This document shows, in pieces, positions 18,488 to 22,458 of a DNA stretch of 22,458 nt; position 1 is the first letter of the stretch; each line of letters starts with the position of its first letter. The notes under the pieces are model-generated. The model did not search any database. It was given only the letters and a program-made list of their open reading frames with translations, and was not told the origin of the DNA. The stretch comes from Sphaeroforma arctica JP610 (lineage: Eukaryota; Opisthokonta; Ichthyosporea; Ichthyophonida): positions 33,863 through 56,320 of the forward strand of contig NW_014040517.1 of NCBI RefSeq assembly GCF_001186125.1, written 5' to 3'. The position numbers and the translations under genes are program-made.

Positions 18488-21400
18488 CTATGAATGAATC
18501 CTCATCAAGTACAAACACAACTCAACCGTCCTCGCCGCATGCATAAAATCTGTGCTGATCGCATTCACCATAATGTGATCGTGTTGGGAAAGTTCCCGGA
18601 ACATGAACGTCGGTAGATTGCGCATGTACTCATACTCCCATTCATACAGCGATGCATAAGGCAACCCCGAGTTTGGGTTGACATATGAAAACCCGATTAG
18701 TGTACTGTTCGCATTCTGATCATCGGCTTCTTCGGATCTTGCGCTTTTATGATAGGTGGTTTCTCCAGTGATGCGATCGTAAACCGCGTCAAATGTGGCG
18801 TTGACGTTATTGTTTGGATTGTTCTGCAGCGCATGATAGATAGTAGTGAATTAATTAGGATACTAGGTAAATGAACTGTTCGGTACTCAAAGACTGTGCC
18901 TGAGGTTTCGCTACGCTATCTGATCAGACATCAGACCCCGACACCAATCTGACAAGGCCATGGCAGAAAGTGTAATTCAAAGATCACCTTAAGCGACACA
19001 CAGATCTGACTCTCGTAATTTTAACAAAATACGGCTAGACATTTTCTCGCATATACATTCACTCTTGTGCCACGGTCCGTTTGTCTAGTACTTTTAACTT
19101 TCCGCACTTTCGCTGTGAGTCAAAACCAGTACACACAAGACCGTGCCAATCTCCACCGGGCGCTATGAAGTAGTTGATGTCCAGACTTGTCACATCTCCG
19201 CAACACCACAGAAGATGCATCACTCTACCATAAAACCCCACTACGCAGTATTCAAGCATGTCAGCCCACGTCAACACAGGCTATACCGCCACCGTAGTTT
19301 GGCCCAAATAATACAACTGAGCGCAACGTGCTCTCTAATGCGTTTACTTGTACATATGAACATAGCGTGCACTCCAATGCGATTCCTTACCTGAGTCACA
19401 TAGAAGTGAGAATGCTGGGAAGCGTATTTGCCCAGATCTTCGGCCACCCATTCGGAATACGCTTCCAGATCGCCACTGCTTCCGATATCTTTGTCCCACG
19501 ACTCTTGCAAGTGGCCCGAACTGAATTTGCAGGCGAAAATACAAACAATCTGATTACAGAATGCGTAAACCAGAAACACATACAAAAATCTATGTGATTT
19601 AAAATAAAAGTGGGCACGGATAACATAAAACTGGAACACCATACGAAAGTATTCAGCCAAATCCAGGGAGGGTGTGGAAATGCAATCCTAGCATTTACCA
19701 TAATCTGCTCACATGGGCAAACAGATATACTTGATTGCACGCACGGCCGCTACGTTTATCTCACAAGATCACCCTGCGATTAGTCTTTACAGCAGATGCA
19801 TCTTGTGACTCTGTGCCGGCGCGGACAAACATGAAATATGAAGTTCTGATTGGGCCAGCGTGTGAGTTGAACAAAAACCTCGTTGAAGTGGCGCAAGCGA
19901 TTGAGCTTTCCTTAGGTGTCTCCCAGGCACATGTGTGTGCATGCACAAGTTTTTACACCCGACTATCGCTTTTACATCTATAGAATCGAGTGTACTGGCG
20001 TCTAAATACCCATGAAATTGATAGATACATACATATGTCTTCGTGGTAAAAAAAACCCCGTTTGAAACAAGAACTAATTCGTGTGTGTATAATTACATAC
20101 ATATGCGCATACAGGTATATATACATCCATACAACAACAGAAACAAATATAGATATGTTCGATATACACACAGACGACAAGGATAACATATATATATATA
20201 CCGCGCCCAAACCGCTCCTCCAGCAAACCATGATTACAGACATACCTGGGAATGATACCGTGAGGGTATGTCTCCAATTGTGGCCCGTAGAATACGCCAA
20301 GACGCTCATCCGTCTGATATAACACATGCAGACTAGTCCTCGTCATCCGCTGGAAGTGAGACGGAAGTGAAGTGTACATGATACACACAGGTGAAAAATA
20401 ATAATAAAGTGCGACAGATAGCTCGTACGATTTAGTACGCAAATGGGCCAAGAATGATGGGCGTGCTATGCGTGTGCGTGTTCACATTTTCAGAAAAATA
20501 CGCTCGATTTCAAAAATATTAGGTTCGGGTACGTGCAGCCGCGTTCCGCACGAGCAAACCAAACATGCACATACCGACCAGTCGCGAACTAAAATTTCAT
20601 AAAACCGCTGTGAGATAAACTTCGCTAGATTCTCTTCTTGCGATGCATCGAAGCCCGACAGATCATTGAACCCCAGAACAACAGCTTCCTGGATATGTGA
20701 GTGGAGTAAATGTACATTCAGCAAGAGTGTAAGATGAAAAAGGACACATGTTGCGGATAAAAGGGCCCATCCAAGATTGTATCATACAGAATATCAAGAC
20801 TTGGACAGATGGTCGTGATTCAAGGAAGTATAGTGAAACAACCGGCAGTGGCAAGATCCACCTGTGAACCAGGAATACAATCAAGCCTTCCTCAACATAT
20901 AAATACCTATAGAAAGCAGAATGACGGATTATCTTTCAAAAAAACACACCAAACAAGCCGAACTCGACCCCTTCCTAACAACAATTACAATATAAAACGC
21001 AACACACCTTCGGATGCGATAGTAAAAACTCGCCCAATATGTCAAACATGTCCACCAGAGACATGCCCGTGTACCCGCGATGGCAGTGGTAGATCTGGGA
21101 CGTGTCTAAAGTACCGTACCAGCTATTCGTACCCCCCGTCTGCTTCTTTTCGGCGTCTGGTTGTTCCTCGCTTTCCCTATCCTCGCTGCCTTCTACCCGC
21201 CTCCTGCGCGCACTTTCCATTTGTCCTTCTCGCACCTCTCCCTCCTCGGCATCTGCCGACACATCCGGCTGTGTCTGTGACTGTGAGCCTAGATGACACA
21301 GTTTTAAGTGGAAGTATCTGATACCCCCCTTAAGCTGTTCTTTAAATCCCTCGTGGTGGTTCACATTCCACCGTAGGTTCGCGCTGTGAAACCGGCCTTC

Positions 21401-22031
21401 CGTCACTTTACTTACGGAATCCGCGCCTCTGGTGGCGGCAATGTAATCCTTGAAATCGTCCCATTGACTTCCGGGTTGGTACATCCGGTTCTGATTCAGC
21501 AATAGTGTATTGCCGGCATTGTGCGCACCTGGGTATAGATCAGTAGCGGGTTTATGAATTCGGTGTTCGATATGAATGAGTTCAAACACTACTCATCTAT
21601 TGTACATTGGTCGAATTGTGAACACCCAGCAGATACATGTTCAAACACCCTGTATTGTTTGCAAACATTTGGATAAAGCTAGATGAAAACCGTTGAAATA
21701 TATATGATACGAAAGTACAACCAACCGTTAGAACAGTCACCTTCAACTGTACCATATACGTACTAACAGGAGAATAAGAAATCACCTGGCCGACTTGATC
21801 GTCCAGAATGTCTTCAGCAAGTAGACGTACTCCCTTATAGTTCATTGACAAGAATGCAACCGTAACCGCAACCGAATGTTAGTCGACTTATTGATAAATA
21901 CATTACCACTATTCATTCACACTTAACTGGTAAAGTAAGGTTTAGAAGGTTTAGAAGAACCATTCAGACTTACCTGGTAAAGTAAGGTTTAGAAGCGACC
22001 TAGTTGTAAGGTGCCCTGTATGCACTTCCAT
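18488..22031 (-). CDS. PLC-X domain protein (PLCXD-like), about seven exons, ~456 aa
   Basis: Minus-strand exons in reading order: 22031-21974 and 21811-21764 (tentative), then 21588-21008, 20688-20575, 20349-20246, 19520-19391 and 18823-18488 (secure). Introns are GT-AG with matching phases, and the stop is TAG. The core matches the X box of phosphatidylinositol phospholipase C, which cleaves inositol phospholipids or related glycolipids. PGAHNAG holds the first catalytic His (residue 58), and GGIRYF begins the next barrel strand (123-128). YHCHRGYTG holds the second His (205), followed by LLSHPKEAVVLGFND, split by an intron. Later exons supply IIPSSGHLQESWD, SHFYVTQ and NAISTDFMH, which align with the end of PLCXD proteins. 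There are no EF, PH, Y or C2 domains. Oddities: a charged insertion at about 136-198, and loss of the usual Asp/Arg pair (YFDLR reads YFHLK). The 5' end is uncertain: the frame before the tentative ATG stays open to a stop about 50 bases upstream, and a good acceptor (TTGCACAG) lies there, so the gene may start further right. Confidence 0.8.
20190..20202. repeat. Short (AT)n tract in a PLC-X intron
   Basis: An alternating AT run lies just downstream (on the minus strand) of the donor of the exon ending at 20246. Confidence 0.8.
21922..21995. repeat. Direct duplication, 47-bp period, spanning a splice donor
   Basis: A 27-base block beginning at 21922 recurs at 21969 with one mismatch; the period is 47 bases. 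On the minus strand each copy ends at ACCAG followed by a donor-like hexamer. In the copy used by the tentative first PLC-X exon the hexamer is GTAAGT. In the other copy it is TTAAGT, no longer a GT donor. Confidence 0.85.
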
Positions 22032-22458
22032 CCAATATTCATATGGATACTGTAAAGCCAAATCTGTGCAAGGAGTGGTTTTAGGTATCCGTTAAAAATC
22101 CGAGGTAAACTCGTGGCCTATCCCGGTTTACTAGATAGTATTCATTCAATAGCTCAGAACACATGACTGTACATCTTCAATGCATAGCACAAAACTTTCT
22201 TTTGACCACCACAAGAAGAAAAAACCCCTTGAATGAGTTTTTTTTTGCGTTCATAGATTTGACCGTTAAGGCAGATGTTATACCCTCAACCCCACAGTGA
22301 TCATCTTGAATCAATGTGATACTACCATAAACATAACGGTCATGAAAACATGAATAAAAACAGCCAACATGTGCTTGTAAAACGATTGATCGTTTCCGCA
22401 TATGTCCATATAATTACATATATACTACAAATATACATAAGTACATAATAAATATATA
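22032..22458. other. Right end, possible 5' region of the PLC-X gene
   Basis: AT-rich DNA with an oligo-T run at 22239-22246 and TA alternation at the edge. A minus-strand frame at 22177-22401 (74 codons) has no recognisable motif. An upstream PLC-X exon here, or beyond the window, is possible but not demonstrable. Confidence 0.35.

Noticed and set aside
19059-19316. Minus-strand frame with FIAPGGDWHG-like residues, first taken as the next PLC-X exon
   Set aside because: Joined to the exon ending at 19391 it meets an in-frame TAG after 11 codons, and no other acceptor fits the phase. The exon at 18823-18488 joins directly in phase and carries the expected PLCXD C-terminal motif, so this frame is intronic chance.
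20809-21321. 170-codon plus-strand ORF at 20809-21321
   Set aside because: It is antisense to the PLC-X exon 3, whose sense strand carries the X-box motifs.

Overview
The window looks like nuclear DNA of a unicellular eukaryote. Genes are sparse and mostly cut by short GT-AG introns. Intergenic DNA is AT-rich with many (AT)n/(GT)n tracts, and there are no bacterial-style operons. Gene content (UDP-glucose dehydrogenase, a LIM-like/UBA protein, a PLC-X protein and a DUF2985-like membrane protein) would fit a protist close to animals and fungi, for example an ichthyosporean-type holozoan, but that placement is inference. No rRNA, tRNA, CRISPR array or intact mobile element was recognised.

Layout, left to right. 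1-1.1 kb: AT/GT microsatellite and featureless DNA. 1.1-1.8 kb: a possible small two-exon minus-strand gene of unknown function. 1.8-3.2 kb: intergenic, holding a sharply bounded GC-rich patch. 3.3-5.2 kb: a complete three-exon plus-strand UDP-glucose 6-dehydrogenase gene, the most certain call. 5.2-6.5 kb: intergenic, with an 18-C run and three inverted repeats. 6.5-9.2 kb and beyond: a plus-strand gene assembled from seven small exons, encoding a split UBA domain, two PPxY motifs and consecutive LIM-like zinc fingers; its last exon is ambiguous. 9.7-13.2 kb: no gene I can name, only open stretches near chance length. 13.1-13.8 kb: a 129-codon minus-strand ORF and a set of rearranged short repeats that look protein-coding. 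13.9-14.2 kb: a degenerate minisatellite. 15.1-16.3 kb: an intronless plus-strand four-helix membrane protein resembling DUF2985. 16.3-18.5 kb: intergenic. 18.5-22.0 kb: a minus-strand multi-exon PLC-X (PI-PLC X-box) gene whose X box carries a long charged insertion and whose 5' end is uncertain.

The genes do not form a pathway. UGDH supplies UDP-glucuronate for glycans. The UBA/PPxY/LIM protein looks like a ubiquitin adaptor. The PLC-X protein would be a phosphodiesterase, or a degenerate relative of one. Joining exons needed splice phase and protein motifs together, because most exons are too short to show as ORFs. Exons supported only by an open frame are marked low confidence: in DNA of this composition, open runs of 60-100 codons are expected by chance.
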